Positions 1 to 7,891 of a stretch of DNA of 64,000 nucleotides are shown piece after piece (the first letter of the stretch is position 1; every line of letters starts with the position of its first letter). The notes below the pieces were generated by a model. That model was given only the letters and a program-made list of their open reading frames with translations. It had not been told where the DNA came from and did not search any database. The stretch spans positions 1-64,000 of the forward strand of contig NZ_LMGZ01000001.1 of assembly GCF_001427605.1 (NCBI RefSeq), read 5' to 3'. Position numbers and translations under genes: made by a program. Source of the DNA: Devosia sp. Root635 (GTDB taxonomy: Bacteria > Pseudomonadota > Alphaproteobacteria > Rhizobiales > Devosiaceae).

Positions 1-156
1 CTGGAAAACCGGCAAAGGTCGCCCTCATCGCATTGGCCAGAAAGATCATCGTCACTCTCAACGCCATGATGAAATCAAGAACCCCCTTCCACCCCTAAAC
101 TACAGTTGCCGGCTCAAGGCCGCGATGACATCGAGTAAGGGGTGGGATGCAGGCTA
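1..156 (+). mobile_element. Right-hand remnant of an IS110-type insertion sequence (cut by window edge)
   Basis: The first 98 bases encode the C-terminus of an IS110-family transposase, and about 58 non-coding bases follow before the gor stop codon. The element end must lie in that stretch. I see no clear terminal inverted repeat, which is normal for the IS110 group. The rest of the element lies outside the window, so its length and integrity are unknown. Confidence 0.6.
3..98 (+). CDS. IS110-family transposase, C-terminal fragment
   Basis: The frame starting at base 3 is open from the window edge to TAA at 96-98 and ends in residues such as KVALIALARKIIVTLNAM followed by a short tail. This matches the conserved C-terminal helix of IS110-family transposases (DEDD catalytic domain plus transposase_20 domain), which usually reads like GKPxKVALxAxxRKxLxxLNAM. 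Only 31 codons are visible, so the catalytic DEDD and serine motifs cannot be checked. The reading is from recalled family patterns. It agrees with a mobile element having inserted beside gor. Confidence 0.7.
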   Translation, partial: GKPAKVALIALARKIIVTLNAMMKSRTPFHP

Positions 157-1536
157 CTAGCCGCCGATCTTCTCGCCGTTGCGATAGGTGTAGGTGGGGG
201 CCTTGAAGGTCACCAGTTCTTCGGCCGCCGAGGGATGCAGGGCGATGGCGCGGTCGAAGTCCGCCTTGGTGGCACTCATGCCCATGGGGATGGCGACGAG
301 CTGGATCATTTCGGCGGCGCTGGCGCCCAGGATGTGGCAGCCGAGGACCTTGCCGCCGTCCTTTTCGGTAATGAGCTTGAGGACCATCCGCTCGGTGCGG
401 GTGGAGAGCGTGTGCATCATCGGGCGGAAGCGGGCGAGATAGACGTCGATATCGCCATGGGTGGCGGCTTCGGTCTCGGTGAGGCCGACGACGCCGATTT
501 CGGGGTCGGAAAAGACCGCGGTGGGGATTTGGGAGTGATCGACGGCCAGCTTGTTGTCGTTGAATACGGTTTCGGCAAAGTACCAGCCTTCGCGGATGGC
601 GACGGGGGTCAGCGCAGCGCGGCCGGTGACATCGCCGACAGCGTAGATCGAGGGCACGGAAGACTGCGAATATGCATCGACCGCAATGGCGCCCTTGGGG
701 GTCAGCTTGACGCCGGCCTTGTCGAGGCCGAGGCCCTTGACATTGGGGGTGCGGCCGGTGGCGAACATGACGGCGCCATAGGGGGCGGTGACGCCGTCGC
801 TGAACGTGGCGGCAATGTCCTTGCCGTGTTTGGCGAGCGACTTGATTGTGGTTTGGTAGATGAGCTTGATGCCGCGATCGGTCAGGCCGGCTTCGAGGCC
901 ACGGCGCATGTCCTCGTCGAAGCCGCGCAGGATGCAGTCGCCGCGATAGATGATCGTGGTATCGACGCCCAGGCCGGCGAAGATGGTAGCGAATTCCACG
1001 GCGATATAGCCGCCGCCCTCGATGAGGATGGAATGGGGCAAAGCCGGCAAGTCGAAGGCTTCGTTGGAGGTGATGGCCAGTTCGGCGCCGGGAATGGGCG
1101 GAATGTAGGGATGGGCGCCGGTGGCGACGAGAATGTATTTCGCCGTCAGGTCACGGTCCTGCCCAACCAGATGCACGCCATTGGGGCCGGTGACCAGGCC
1201 GCGATCGCGGATGATCTCGACGCCCGGTTTTTCGAGATTTGCGACATAGGCGGCTTCGAGGCGGGTGATTTCCTTGTCCTTGGCGGCGACAAGGGTCGGC
1301 CAGTCGAAGGAGGCATCGACCTGCCAGCCGAAGCTCTGGGCAATATCGAACATGTCGTGGAAGCGGGAGGCGTAGACGTAGAGCTTCTTGGGGACGCAGC
1401 CGCGAATGACGCAGGTGCCGCCAACGCGGAATTCCTCGATGATCGCGACTTTGGCACCGTAGGTGGCGGCCATGCGGGCAGCGCGGACGCCACCGGAGCC
1501 GGCACCAATAACGACGAGATCATAGCTATCGGCCAT
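157..1536 (-). CDS. gor: Glutathione-disulfide reductase
   Basis: A FAD-dependent class I pyridine nucleotide-disulfide oxidoreductase that uses NADPH to reduce glutathione disulfide in the cytoplasm. The N-terminal FAD motif GAGSGG is followed by the redox pair in GGTCVIRGCVPKK (Cys42 and Cys47), which is the glutathione reductase signature. A second dinucleotide motif lies mid-protein, and the C-terminal HPSAAEELV carries the catalytic His. At 459 residues it is normal length. I chose ATG at 1536 because AGGGGAG lies just upstream. A TTG at 1554 would put the ribosome site inside the gene. No glutathione biosynthesis gene is nearby, and it appears to be a single-gene unit. Confidence 0.95.
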   Translation of the reverse strand: MADSYDLVVIGAGSGGVRAARMAATYGAKVAIIEEFRVGGTCVIRGCVPKKLYVYASRFHDMFDIAQSFGWQVDASFDWPTLVAAKDKEITRLEAAYVANLEKPGVEIIRDRGLVTGPNGVHLVGQDRDLTAKYILVATGAHPYIPPIPGAELAITSNEAFDLPALPHSILIEGGGYIAVEFATIFAGLGVDTTIIYRGDCILRGFDEDMRRGLEAGLTDRGIKLIYQTTIKSLAKHGKDIAATFSDGVTAPYGAVMFATGRTPNVKGLGLDKAGVKLTPKGAIAVDAYSQSSVPSIYAVGDVTGRAALTPVAIREGWYFAETVFNDNKLAVDHSQIPTAVFSDPEIGVVGLTETEAATHGDIDVYLARFRPMMHTLSTRTERMVLKLITEKDGGKVLGCHILGASAAEMIQLVAIPMGMSATKADFDRAIALHPSAAEELVTFKAPTYTYRNGEKIGG

Positions 1537-1594
1537 CCACGACTCCCCTGGCAATCATCGGCATATGACGATGAATATCGGGTGGCATTTCGCA

Positions 1595-1623
1595 TAAAAA
1601 AAGGCCCCGCACAAGGCGGGGCC
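1595..1623 (-). terminator. Rho-independent terminator of the rpiA-DUF2059 unit
   Basis: Read on the minus strand, an 8-bp GC stem (GGCCCCGC / GCGGGGCC, loop of five) is followed by seven or eight U residues. It lies 24 bases after the DUF2059 stop codon and upstream of gor, so it insulates gor from the upstream operon. Confidence 0.85.
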
Positions 1624-1646
1624 GGATTGCTGATATGCAGCCGATG

Positions 1647-2189
1647 CTAGACTTCGAAGCCCTGGGCGCGCAGCTCGGCGCGGACCTTGGCGAAGAATTC
1701 GGAGCGCGTATTGTTGGTGAAGACCTGGAGAACCGCCTGCAGGTCGGTGTTCACCTCGGAATTGGCCTGGGCCAGCTTCTGGCCGGTCGGCGTCTCGTAG
1801 AAGGCGACGATTTCCTGCAGCTCTTCGGCGGTGAAGCGCACGGCATAGACGCGCGCGAACTGGTCGAGCAGTTCACCCTTGCGGTCCTTGTACTCTTCCA
1901 GAACCTTGCCGACGGCAAGGTCGGTTTCCTCGGCAATTTCGGGATTCTGCGTCGTGAGCTGGCGCAGGGTGCCAATGCCGATCTCGACGAGGGTGACCTC
2001 GTAGACGGCGCCGCGGTCGGTCAGATCGACATATTTGCGGGCCAGCGCCAATTGCTCGGGCGGAACCTCCTGGGCCATTGCGGGAACCGCAACCACGAGC
2101 ATGGCGGCGCTCAAAGCCACAGCCACCAGCGCCTTGGCGCGCGTCATAACACCGGTCATCATCGAAATACCCATCTTGTCCCGATCCAT
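1647..2189 (-). CDS. DUF2059 domain-containing exported protein
   Basis: A 180-residue protein with an N-terminal hydrophobic segment ending in AVPAMAQ, a good Sec signal peptide with an AxA-type cleavage site, so it is probably periplasmic. The mature part is helical and matches the DUF2059 pattern, including FTAEELQEIVAFYETPTGQK. The biochemical role of this family is not established. The chosen ATG overlaps the rpiA stop codon (TGATG), which indicates translational coupling. Later ATG codons before the signal peptide are possible starts. The gene ends just before a strong terminator. Confidence 0.85.
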   Translation of the reverse strand: MDRDKMGISMMTGVMTRAKALVAVALSAAMLVVAVPAMAQEVPPEQLALARKYVDLTDRGAVYEVTLVEIGIGTLRQLTTQNPEIAEETDLAVGKVLEEYKDRKGELLDQFARVYAVRFTAEELQEIVAFYETPTGQKLAQANSEVNTDLQAVLQVFTNNTRSEFFAKVRAELRAQGFEV

Positions 2190-2890
2190 CAGTTCGTGCC
2201 GTTCGTCAGCGTTTTTACGCCATCCGGGGTCGCCACATAAGCCGTCTTGCACATTTTGAGGAACAGCCCGTGCTGCACTACCCCGGCGATGTCGAGCAAG
2301 TCGCGCGACAGCGCTTCTGGCTGCGAAATGCGGCCAAAAAAAGCATCCAGAATGAGGTGTCCACCATCGGTGACGAAGGGAGTGCCGGGCGAAGTCTCGC
2401 GCAGATGCAACCCGCCCTCGGCGCCGTGGGCAGCGATCACCTCGGCAACGGCGCGGCGCGTAGCGCCGAGGCCGAAGCGATTGACCTCCACCGGCAGCGG
2501 GAAGCGGCCGAGCGCGGACACCAGCTTGGTGTCATCGGCGATGACCACCATGGCGTCGGATGCGGCGGCGACGATCTTCTCGCGCAGCAGGGCACCGCCA
2601 CCGCCCTTGATGAGGTTGAGATGGGGATCGATCTCGTCGGCGCCATCGATGGTCAGGTCGAGGCGATCGAGGGTTTCGAGATCGGACAGGGGAATGTTGA
2701 GCGACAGCGCCTGGCGGGCCGTCACCTCGGAGGTGGGAACGCAGATGCATTCGAAGCCCGCCGCGACCTCCTGGCCCAGCAAATCCACAAAATGGCGGGC
2801 GGTGGAGCCGGTGCCGAGGCCAAGCCGCATACCCGGCCGCAGATCGGCAATCGCCATTGCGGCCGCCTGACGCTTCAGCTCTTCGCTCAT
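2189..2890 (-). CDS. rpiA: Ribose-5-phosphate isomerase A
   Basis: Interconverts ribose 5-phosphate and ribulose 5-phosphate in the non-oxidative pentose phosphate pathway. The 233-residue length is typical. Recognised motifs are GLGTGSTA near residue 25 (phosphate binding), DGADEID near residue 83 and the glycine-rich KGGGGALLREK near residue 95, which carries active-site residues. It is the first gene of a two-gene leftward operon with the DUF2059 gene. About 250 bases of intergenic DNA lie upstream, shared with the divergent L,D-transpeptidase gene. Confidence 0.96.
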   Translation of the reverse strand: MSEELKRQAAAMAIADLRPGMRLGLGTGSTARHFVDLLGQEVAAGFECICVPTSEVTARQALSLNIPLSDLETLDRLDLTIDGADEIDPHLNLIKGGGGALLREKIVAAASDAMVVIADDTKLVSALGRFPLPVEVNRFGLGATRRAVAEVIAAHGAEGGLHLRETSPGTPFVTDGGHLILDAFFGRISQPEALSRDLLDIAGVVQHGLFLKMCKTAYVATPDGVKTLTNGTN

Positions 2891-3141
2891 GGTCGCCTCT
2901 CACCGTGTTTGACGAGGGCAATTGCAGGGGTTGAGCCATCTGTCAATGCCGCTGCGCCGCAGGGATCACGGATTGGTGAACAGGAACTGTAACTTGCCGG
3001 CAACACAAATTTGCGAAGGTGGCGCGAGTGCGGCGAATCCGAGGCACCCGCCTCTTTTCGCTCATATGCAAAGCGCGTAACAACCGCAATTGTCAGGTGG
3101 GCGAGTCGAATGCCCATTCTATTCCAGAGGCCAAGTCGCAG

Positions 3142-3735
3142 ATGTTCAATATCAAGTCAACGATAGCAATCGGGCTTTCGGTTATCTTGTCGGCTAGCAG
3201 CGTCATGCCCGCCACGGCTGCGCTGGTATACGATCGCAGCAGCGGCAATTGGGTGGAAGAATCCGTCCTGGCGCCGAGCCCGCGCGGCGGCAGCCCGATC
3301 CGCAAGGAAATCGTCAGTTACGAAACCAACCACAAGCCCGGCACCATCGTCATCGAGACCGACGAGCGGCGGCTGTATCTGGTGCTGGAAGACGGCAAGG
3401 CCATGAAATACGGCATCGGCGTGGGGCGCGACGGGTTTACCTGGTCGGGCACGCACCGGATTACCCGCAAGGCCGAGTGGCCCGGTTGGACGCCGCCGCC
3501 GCAGATGCGCAAGCGTGTGCCGGACCTGCCGGCCTATATGGAAGGCGGCCCCAACAATCCGCTGGGCGCCCGTGCGCTCTATATCGGCTCGACGCTCTAT
3601 CGCGTGCATGGCACGTCCGAGCCCTGGTCCATCGGCCAGGCCGTGTCCTCGGGCTGCATCCGGCTGACCAATGACGACGTCACCGATCTTTATGAACGGG
3701 TAAAGGTCGGCGCCCTCATCGTCGTCAACCACTAG
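3142..3735 (+). CDS. L,D-transpeptidase (YkuD / ErfK family)
   Basis: A 197-residue exported enzyme that forms 3-3 peptidoglycan cross-links or attaches proteins to peptidoglycan. The N-terminus has a signal peptide ending around VMPATAA. The YkuD catalytic domain covers roughly residues 65-195. It carries HGTSEPWSIGQAVSSGCIRL, in which His156 and the nucleophile Cys172 are intact. The start is the ATG at 3142, with AGAGG upstream. An in-frame extension back to 3019 lacks the usual features. Its TAG stop codon lies inside the left end of a 144-bp inverted repeat, and a separate rho-independent terminator follows. Confidence 0.92.
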   Translation: MFNIKSTIAIGLSVILSASSVMPATAALVYDRSSGNWVEESVLAPSPRGGSPIRKEIVSYETNHKPGTIVIETDERRLYLVLEDGKAMKYGIGVGRDGFTWSGTHRITRKAEWPGWTPPPQMRKRVPDLPAYMEGGPNNPLGARALYIGSTLYRVHGTSEPWSIGQAVSSGCIRLTNDDVTDLYERVKVGALIVVNH

Positions 3736-3875
3736 GACCGGCGCCAGTCAGGTGATGCTGGCCTGCAAATAGTGGCTATCTGCGCTTCCGGTCCTCACGT
3801 ACGAGAGTACGCTCCGGTCCGGTTCTCGATAGCCGCCATTTTCGGCACAGCCTGACCTGACTGACTTGGTCCTAG
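3732..3875. repeat. 144-bp imperfect palindromic extragenic element
   Basis: The ends are CTAGGACC and its complement GGTCCTAG. The arms stay complementary for about 45 bases on each side (for example CAGTCAGGT and GGCTATC in both arms), with an inner CGTAC-GAGA-GTACG hairpin at the centre. The left terminus includes the TAG stop of the L,D-transpeptidase. The structure fits a MITE or a BIME/REP-like element. No transposase gene is present. Confidence 0.8.
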
Positions 3876-3887
3876 CGCAAGATTGCG

Positions 3888-3917
3888 AAAGGCTGCCGTT
3901 TCGGCGGCCTTTTTGTT
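3888..3917 (+). terminator. Rho-independent terminator after the L,D-transpeptidase
   Basis: The stem AAAGGCTGCCG pairs with CGGCGGCCTTT (one wobble pair) around a TTT loop and runs into a T-rich tract. It lies just after the large palindrome and 47 bases before moaA, so it separates the two transcripts. Confidence 0.8.
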
Positions 3918-3963
3918 TGGCTTGGTCTTTGAAAAGCCGTGGGACAGGATGTAGGTTGGCGCC

Positions 3964-4977
3964 ATGACTGCTGTGACCTCCTCTGCCCGGCCGCTTGTCG
4001 ATACGTTCGGGCGGCATATTTCCTATCTGCGCATTTCGGTGACGGATCGATGCGACTTTCGCTGTGTCTATTGCATGGCCGAAGACATGACCTTCCTGCC
4101 CAAGAAGGACGTGCTGAGCTTCGAGGAGATCGAAGCCATTGCCGGCGCGTTCATTGGCCGGGGCGTCAATAAAATCCGGCTGACCGGCGGCGAGCCGCTG
4201 GTGCGGCGCGACATCATGGAGCTGGTGGCGGCGCTGGGCGGGCGGATCGGGCATGGGCTCGATGAGCTGACGCTGACCACCAATGGCAGCCAGTTGCGCA
4301 AGCATGCGCAGGGGCTGGCCGATGCCGGGGTGCGGCGGCTCAATGTGTCGCTCGATACACTGGATGCCGGGCGCTTCCGCGCCATTACGCGGCGCGGGCG
4401 GATCGCGGACGTGCTCGACGGCATCGACGCGGCGCAGGCGGCGGGACTGGCCATCAAGATCAATATGGTGGCGATGCGCGGCGTCAATGACGACGAAATC
4501 GAACCCATGATGGCCTGGGCGCATGGGCGCGGCATGGGGCTGACGCTGATCGAGGGCATGCCGCTGGGCGAAGTGGGCATCGACCGGGTCGACAGCTATT
4601 TGCCGCTGCGCGAACTGCATGACCGGCTGGCCCGGCGCTATACGCTGAGCAAGCTGGACAAGCGCACCGGCGGCCCGGCCCGCTATGTGCATGTGGCCGA
4701 GACCGGGGGCATATTGGGCTTCATCACGCCGATGAGCCACAATTTCTGCGAGAGCTGCAACCGCGTGCGCCTGACGGCGACGGGGCAGCTCTATCTGTGC
4801 CTGGGGCAGGACGACCAGGTGAATTTGCGCGATGCCTTGCGCAATGGCGGCATGCCGGCGCTCGACGCGGCGCTGGACCATGCCATGCTGATCAAGCCCA
4901 AGGGGCATGACTTCGTGATCGACCGCAGCCGGCCCGAGCCGGCGCTGGGGCGGCATATGAGCGTAACGGGAGGCTAG
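3964..4977 (+). CDS. moaA: GTP 3',8-cyclase (molybdenum cofactor biosynthesis protein A)
   Basis: A radical SAM enzyme that, with MoaC, converts GTP into cyclic pyranopterin monophosphate, the first step of molybdenum cofactor synthesis. The N-terminal 4Fe-4S motif CDFRCVYC gives Cys30, Cys34 and Cys37. The C-terminal cluster motif [19 protein letters not shown] is present. The protein ends in Gly-Gly, the functional tail of MoaA. At 337 residues it is normal length. No other moa, mog or moe genes are in the window. The next gene starts one base after the stop codon, so the two are probably co-transcribed. Confidence 0.97.
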   Translation: MTAVTSSARPLVDTFGRHISYLRISVTDRCDFRCVYCMAEDMTFLPKKDVLSFEEIEAIAGAFIGRGVNKIRLTGGEPLVRRDIMELVAALGGRIGHGLDELTLTTNGSQLRKHAQGLADAGVRRLNVSLDTLDAGRFRAITRRGRIADVLDGIDAAQAAGLAIKINMVAMRGVNDDEIEPMMAWAHGRGMGLTLIEGMPLGEVGIDRVDSYLPLRELHDRLARRYTLSKLDKRTGGPARYVHVAETGGILGFITPMSHNFCESCNRVRLTATGQLYLCLGQDDQVNLRDALRNGGMPALDAALDHAMLIKPKGHDFVIDRSRPEPALGRHMSVTGG

Positions 4978-4978
4978 G

Positions 4979-5653
4979 ATGGGCGAACGGACGACTTTGA
5001 CGGCCAGTGATGGCTTCACACTCAACGCCTATCGCGCCGCGCCGGAAGGCACGCCACGCGGCGGCGTGGTGGTGATCCAGGAAGTGTGGGGGCTCAACAA
5101 TTTCATCCGCGACGTGGTGGACCGCTATGCCCGGCACGGGTTCCTCGCGGTGGCGCCGGCCATGTTCGACCGCGTCGAGTTCGGCTACGAAAGCGACGAC
5201 TACACGCCCGAGCAGTTCGTGGTCATCGGCGCGCTGATGAAGAAATTCGACCACAAGACCGCCATGCTCGACGTGGCGGCGGCGATCGAGGCCGCCAAGC
5301 CTGCCGGCAAGGTAGGTATCACCGGCTATTGCTTCGGCGGGGCGGTGAGCTGGCGGGCGGCCCATCATGGCATGGGACTGAGCGTCGCGTCGGGCTATTA
5401 CGGCGGCGGCATTCCCAACTATATCGACCTGGCCCCGGCCATCCCGCTGGAAATGCACTATGGCGACAGCGACAGCGGCATTCCGCTGGAGCAGATCGAG
5501 GCGCTGAAGGCGCGGTATCCGGAGGTGGGCATATACACCTACCCGGCCGGGCACGGCTTCTGCAACAACCAGCGGCCGGGCAATTTCAACGAGGCAGCCT
5601 GTACCAAGGCCTCGGCGCGAACGCTCGATTTCTTCCGCAAGCATCTTGGATAG
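4979..5653 (+). CDS. Dienelactone hydrolase family protein
   Basis: An alpha/beta hydrolase of the DLH family (224 residues). The nucleophile elbow is GYCFGG with Cys118, the usual DLH cysteine in place of serine. An acidic residue in GDSDSG near 163-165 and His192 in AGHGF complete the triad. Classical members open the lactone ring of dienelactone in chlorocatechol degradation, but most chromosomal copies act on unknown esters or lactones. No aromatic degradation genes are adjacent, so the substrate is unassigned. It follows moaA by one base and overlaps the next gene. Confidence 0.9.
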   Translation: MGERTTLTASDGFTLNAYRAAPEGTPRGGVVVIQEVWGLNNFIRDVVDRYARHGFLAVAPAMFDRVEFGYESDDYTPEQFVVIGALMKKFDHKTAMLDVAAAIEAAKPAGKVGITGYCFGGAVSWRAAHHGMGLSVASGYYGGGIPNYIDLAPAIPLEMHYGDSDSGIPLEQIEALKARYPEVGIYTYPAGHGFCNNQRPGNFNEAACTKASARTLDFFRKHLG

Positions 5654-6080
5654 CCTGGATCACCACCGGGCCTATCTGGAGGCGGAATGGCTGGCGGCAC
5701 GGGCGGCGCCGCTGTCGCGGCGCAAGGCGATGCTGGTGGCGGCGCTGGTGGACGCCTATGTAGACCGGATGTTCGCGGCAGACGGCGCGGACGACATCCT
5801 CGTTTATCGGGAACGCGTGGCTATGGCCTCGCCGGCGCTTGGCCTGATCATGGCGCTCTGCGCGGGGCGGGACGGAATGAGCGTGGTGACGGAGGCGGTC
5901 GCAGTGCCTCTGGCCGACTACGGGGCTCTTGGTGTCGAGGACTTCATGGTGAGCCTCTATAACGACCACACAGTGCAGAAGCTGCGGCTGGCGCTGCCGG
6001 ATGGTGGGCGGCTGGATTTGATGGACGTGCTGGGCGAGGCCATTGCAGCGCTGGCCGACTTGAATAACCCAACAGGTTAG
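5646..6080 (+). CDS. Hypothetical protein
   Basis: A 144-residue protein, probably soluble and largely helical, with no signal peptide and no motif I recognise. The start is a TTG that overlaps the last codons of the dienelactone hydrolase gene. No in-frame ATG occurs before about residue 29, so the start is uncertain. Codon use and third-position GC look like those of its neighbours. Close packing after moaA and the hydrolase suggests it is the third gene of that operon. No function can be assigned. Confidence 0.65.
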   Translation: MDSLDHHRAYLEAEWLAARAAPLSRRKAMLVAALVDAYVDRMFAADGADDILVYRERVAMASPALGLIMALCAGRDGMSVVTEAVAVPLADYGALGVEDFMVSLYNDHTVQKLRLALPDGGRLDLMDVLGEAIAALADLNNPTG

Positions 6081-6088
6081 GTTATTTT

Positions 6089-6316
6089 ATGATCACCTTG
6101 CTTCGCGCGGCCGGGATGCGGTTTGTGATCTACACCGATGATCACGAACCGGCACACCTGCATGTCTACGGTGACGGCGAGGCGCGGATCAATATCGCGC
6201 AGCTTGCGGTGATTTCCAACCGTGGCATGAGCAAACGCGATCTCACGCGGGCATTGAACATCGTCCTGGAGTACCAGGAAATGTTCCTCAACAAATGGCA
6301 TGACATCCATGGATGA
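6089..6316 (+). CDS. DUF4160 domain-containing protein
   Basis: A 75-residue protein with the DUF4160 hallmark near the N-terminus: a short strand followed by DDHEPAHLHVYG, with conserved His residues, and then a C-terminal helix. DUF4160 genes are typically found immediately before DUF2442 genes, as here, and the pair has been proposed to resemble a toxin-antitoxin module. The biochemical role is not established. The gene starts eight bases after the preceding hypothetical gene and overlaps the next gene by 17 bases, so the two are translationally linked. Confidence 0.85.
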   Translation: MITLLRAAGMRFVIYTDDHEPAHLHVYGDGEARINIAQLAVISNRGMSKRDLTRALNIVLEYQEMFLNKWHDIHG

Positions 6317-6725
6317 CATCGAGTTCGAAGACAGCCAATACGATGCAGCAACCCGCCGCGGTGAGAGCGCGCGCGCTCTTTCACCTCTTCCGTCGCTCGT
6401 ACGTTTCGACGCACGCACCGGCAGGCTTGTGGTGGAATTCACCAACGGGGCAGCCCTGATGGTGCCTGCACGGTCTCTGCAAGGCCTTGAGGAGGCCACC
6501 GATGCTCAACTGGCAGAGGTGGAACTGGCCGGCGAAACCGGCCTGCATTGGCCAAGCCGGGATGTCGACTTTACCATTGCCGGGCTGATGCAGGGCATTT
6601 TCGGCACAGCGCAATTCATGGCTGCCCAGCGCAAGGGTGGGCAATCCCGCTCTGCGGCCAAGGTGGCGGCGAGTCGCGCGAATGGCGCCAAGGGCGGCCG
6701 CCCCCGCAAGGCCGGCTTGTCCTAG
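6300..6725 (+). CDS. DUF2442 domain-containing protein with basic C-terminal tail
   Basis: A 141-residue partner of the DUF4160 protein. Residues about 30-90 match DUF2442, a small beta-rich domain (VRFDARTGRLVVEFTNGA and a following helical part). The C-terminus is a basic, low-complexity tail ending in GGRPRK, which resembles an AT-hook and could bind DNA. ATG at 6300 is used here and 6309 is an alternative. The stop overlaps by four bases with the stop of the convergent VOC gene (shared CTAG). The antitoxin-like role is inferred only from the pairing. Confidence 0.82.
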   Translation: MTSMDDIEFEDSQYDAATRRGESARALSPLPSLVRFDARTGRLVVEFTNGAALMVPARSLQGLEEATDAQLAEVELAGETGLHWPSRDVDFTIAGLMQGIFGTAQFMAAQRKGGQSRSAAKVAASRANGAKGGRPRKAGLS

Positions 6726-7132
6726 CCTCTACTGTCGGCGCGCTCGACCAGTTCGACTATGGTGCCGTCGGGATCGCGGACGAAGGCGACGCGCTTGACC
6801 ATTTCGATGAAATAGGCCGGGCGCGGCGGCTCGATGAGTTCGACGCCGGCCGCTTCGAGCTTGGCGAAGATCGCATCGATGCTCTCGAAGGCGAAAGTCA
6901 GGTGGCGCATGCCCGCTTCGTGGGGTGGCACGTCGCGCGAGCGGGCAATTTCGGCGGCGGGACAGGCAATTTCGAGCATGCCGCTGCCGGTATCGAGAAA
7001 GGCCATCTCGCCGCGCTCGTTCTGCTTGCGCAGGGCCAGGGTGAGGCCCAGCAATCCGCAATAGAAGGCGATGGTGCGGTCGAGATCACCACATGTCATG
7101 CCGACATGCTCAAAACCGAGAAGGCCGCTCAT
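6722..7132 (-). CDS. VOC family protein (glyoxalase/bleomycin resistance fold)
   Basis: A 136-residue single-domain vicinal oxygen chelate protein. It starts with FEHVGMTCGDLDRTIAFY and ends with FVRDPDGTIVELVER, the usual paired beta-alpha-beta-beta-beta pattern. The metal ligands probably include His9 and the Glu in IVELVE. Family members include lactoylglutathione lyases, epimerases and dioxygenases, and the substrate here cannot be told from sequence. Its start overlaps the stop of the upstream Lrp-type regulator gene (ATGA), so the regulator and the VOC protein are made from one message. Confidence 0.87.
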   Translation of the reverse strand: MSGLLGFEHVGMTCGDLDRTIAFYCGLLGLTLALRKQNERGEMAFLDTGSGMLEIACPAAEIARSRDVPPHEAGMRHLTFAFESIDAIFAKLEAAGVELIEPPRPAYFIEMVKRVAFVRDPDGTIVELVERADSRG

Positions 7133-7614
7133 TTGTCGTCGTCGACCACGATGGCGAAATCGAGCGGCAGGGCGGTGGTATATTTGATCTGACCCATGGC
7201 GAAGGCGGAGCTGACATCGGTCAGATTGATCTTGCTGATGAGCCGCTTATAGAAGGCGTCATAGGCGCCGATATCGGGTACCACGACGCGCATCAGGTAA
7301 TCGACCTCGCCGCTCATGCGGTAGAACTCGACCACTTCGGGGAATTCGTCGATGACGCCGGCGAATTTGCGCATCCAGGCGTCGTTGTGCTCATTGGTTT
7401 TGACCGAGACGAAGACGGTGACGCCGACATTGACCTTGGACGGGTCGAGCACGGCAACGCGGCGCTGGATGACCCCATCTTCTTCCATCTTCTGGATGCG
7501 GCGCCAGCATGGGGTGGTCGACAACCCCACCTTGCGGCCGATTTCGGCCACGGGCATGGTGGCATCCTTCTGCAGAAGCGTGAGAATTTTCCGGTCGATC
7601 TTGTCCAGCGCCAT
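7129..7614 (-). CDS. Lrp/AsnC family transcriptional regulator
   Basis: A 161-residue regulator with an N-terminal winged helix-turn-helix (KIDRKILTLLQKDATMPVAE onward, recognition helix around STTPCWRRIQKME) and a C-terminal RAM/AsnC ligand-binding domain (GEVDYLMRVVVPDIGAYDAF). Such proteins sense amino acids and control their metabolism. It is the first gene of a leftward two-gene unit with the VOC gene, with an ATGA overlap. It probably regulates itself. The upstream 277 bases contain a large palindromic repeat rather than an obvious operator. Confidence 0.92.
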   Translation of the reverse strand: MALDKIDRKILTLLQKDATMPVAEIGRKVGLSTTPCWRRIQKMEEDGVIQRRVAVLDPSKVNVGVTVFVSVKTNEHNDAWMRKFAGVIDEFPEVVEFYRMSGEVDYLMRVVVPDIGAYDAFYKRLISKINLTDVSSAFAMGQIKYTTALPLDFAIVVDDDK

Positions 7615-7777
7615 AACGCCCCCGCGAAATCAGATTTCCAAATCCGGGTCAATTCAACCCGAAATTGGCGAATACCTGCCACGTTCGGGCGTCATTAGCA
7701 ATAATCTTGCGCGAGATGAAGTGCCGCGGTTGCGGTAAGGTTTGGTTAACCTTCGTTTTCCGACCCCGACCACCGGC

Positions 7778-7863
7778 CGTCATCCTCGGGCTTGACCCGA
7801 GGACACTAGACTGAACGGACACGCTGCAAGTGAAGAGCCCTCGGGTCAAGCCCGAGGGTGACG
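7778..7863. repeat. Palindromic intergenic repeat (CTTGACC family)
   Basis: Two 26- to 27-base arms that are nearly perfect reverse complements flank a 34-base centre. Each arm is itself a hairpin (CCTCGGG-cttga-CCCGAGG). Related elements lie at 46482-46535 and 51308-51390. This copy sits between the end of the thermonuclease-like gene and the start of the Lrp gene. Confidence 0.8.
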
Positions 7864-7891
7864 ATCTGTGGGTGCGACCCCGCCTCAACCC

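Noticed and set aside
142..1650. 502-codon open frame on the plus strand
   Set aside because: It is antisense to gor, with glycine- and aspartate-rich low-information sequence and no motif. The minus-strand gene has clear catalytic motifs and a ribosome site.
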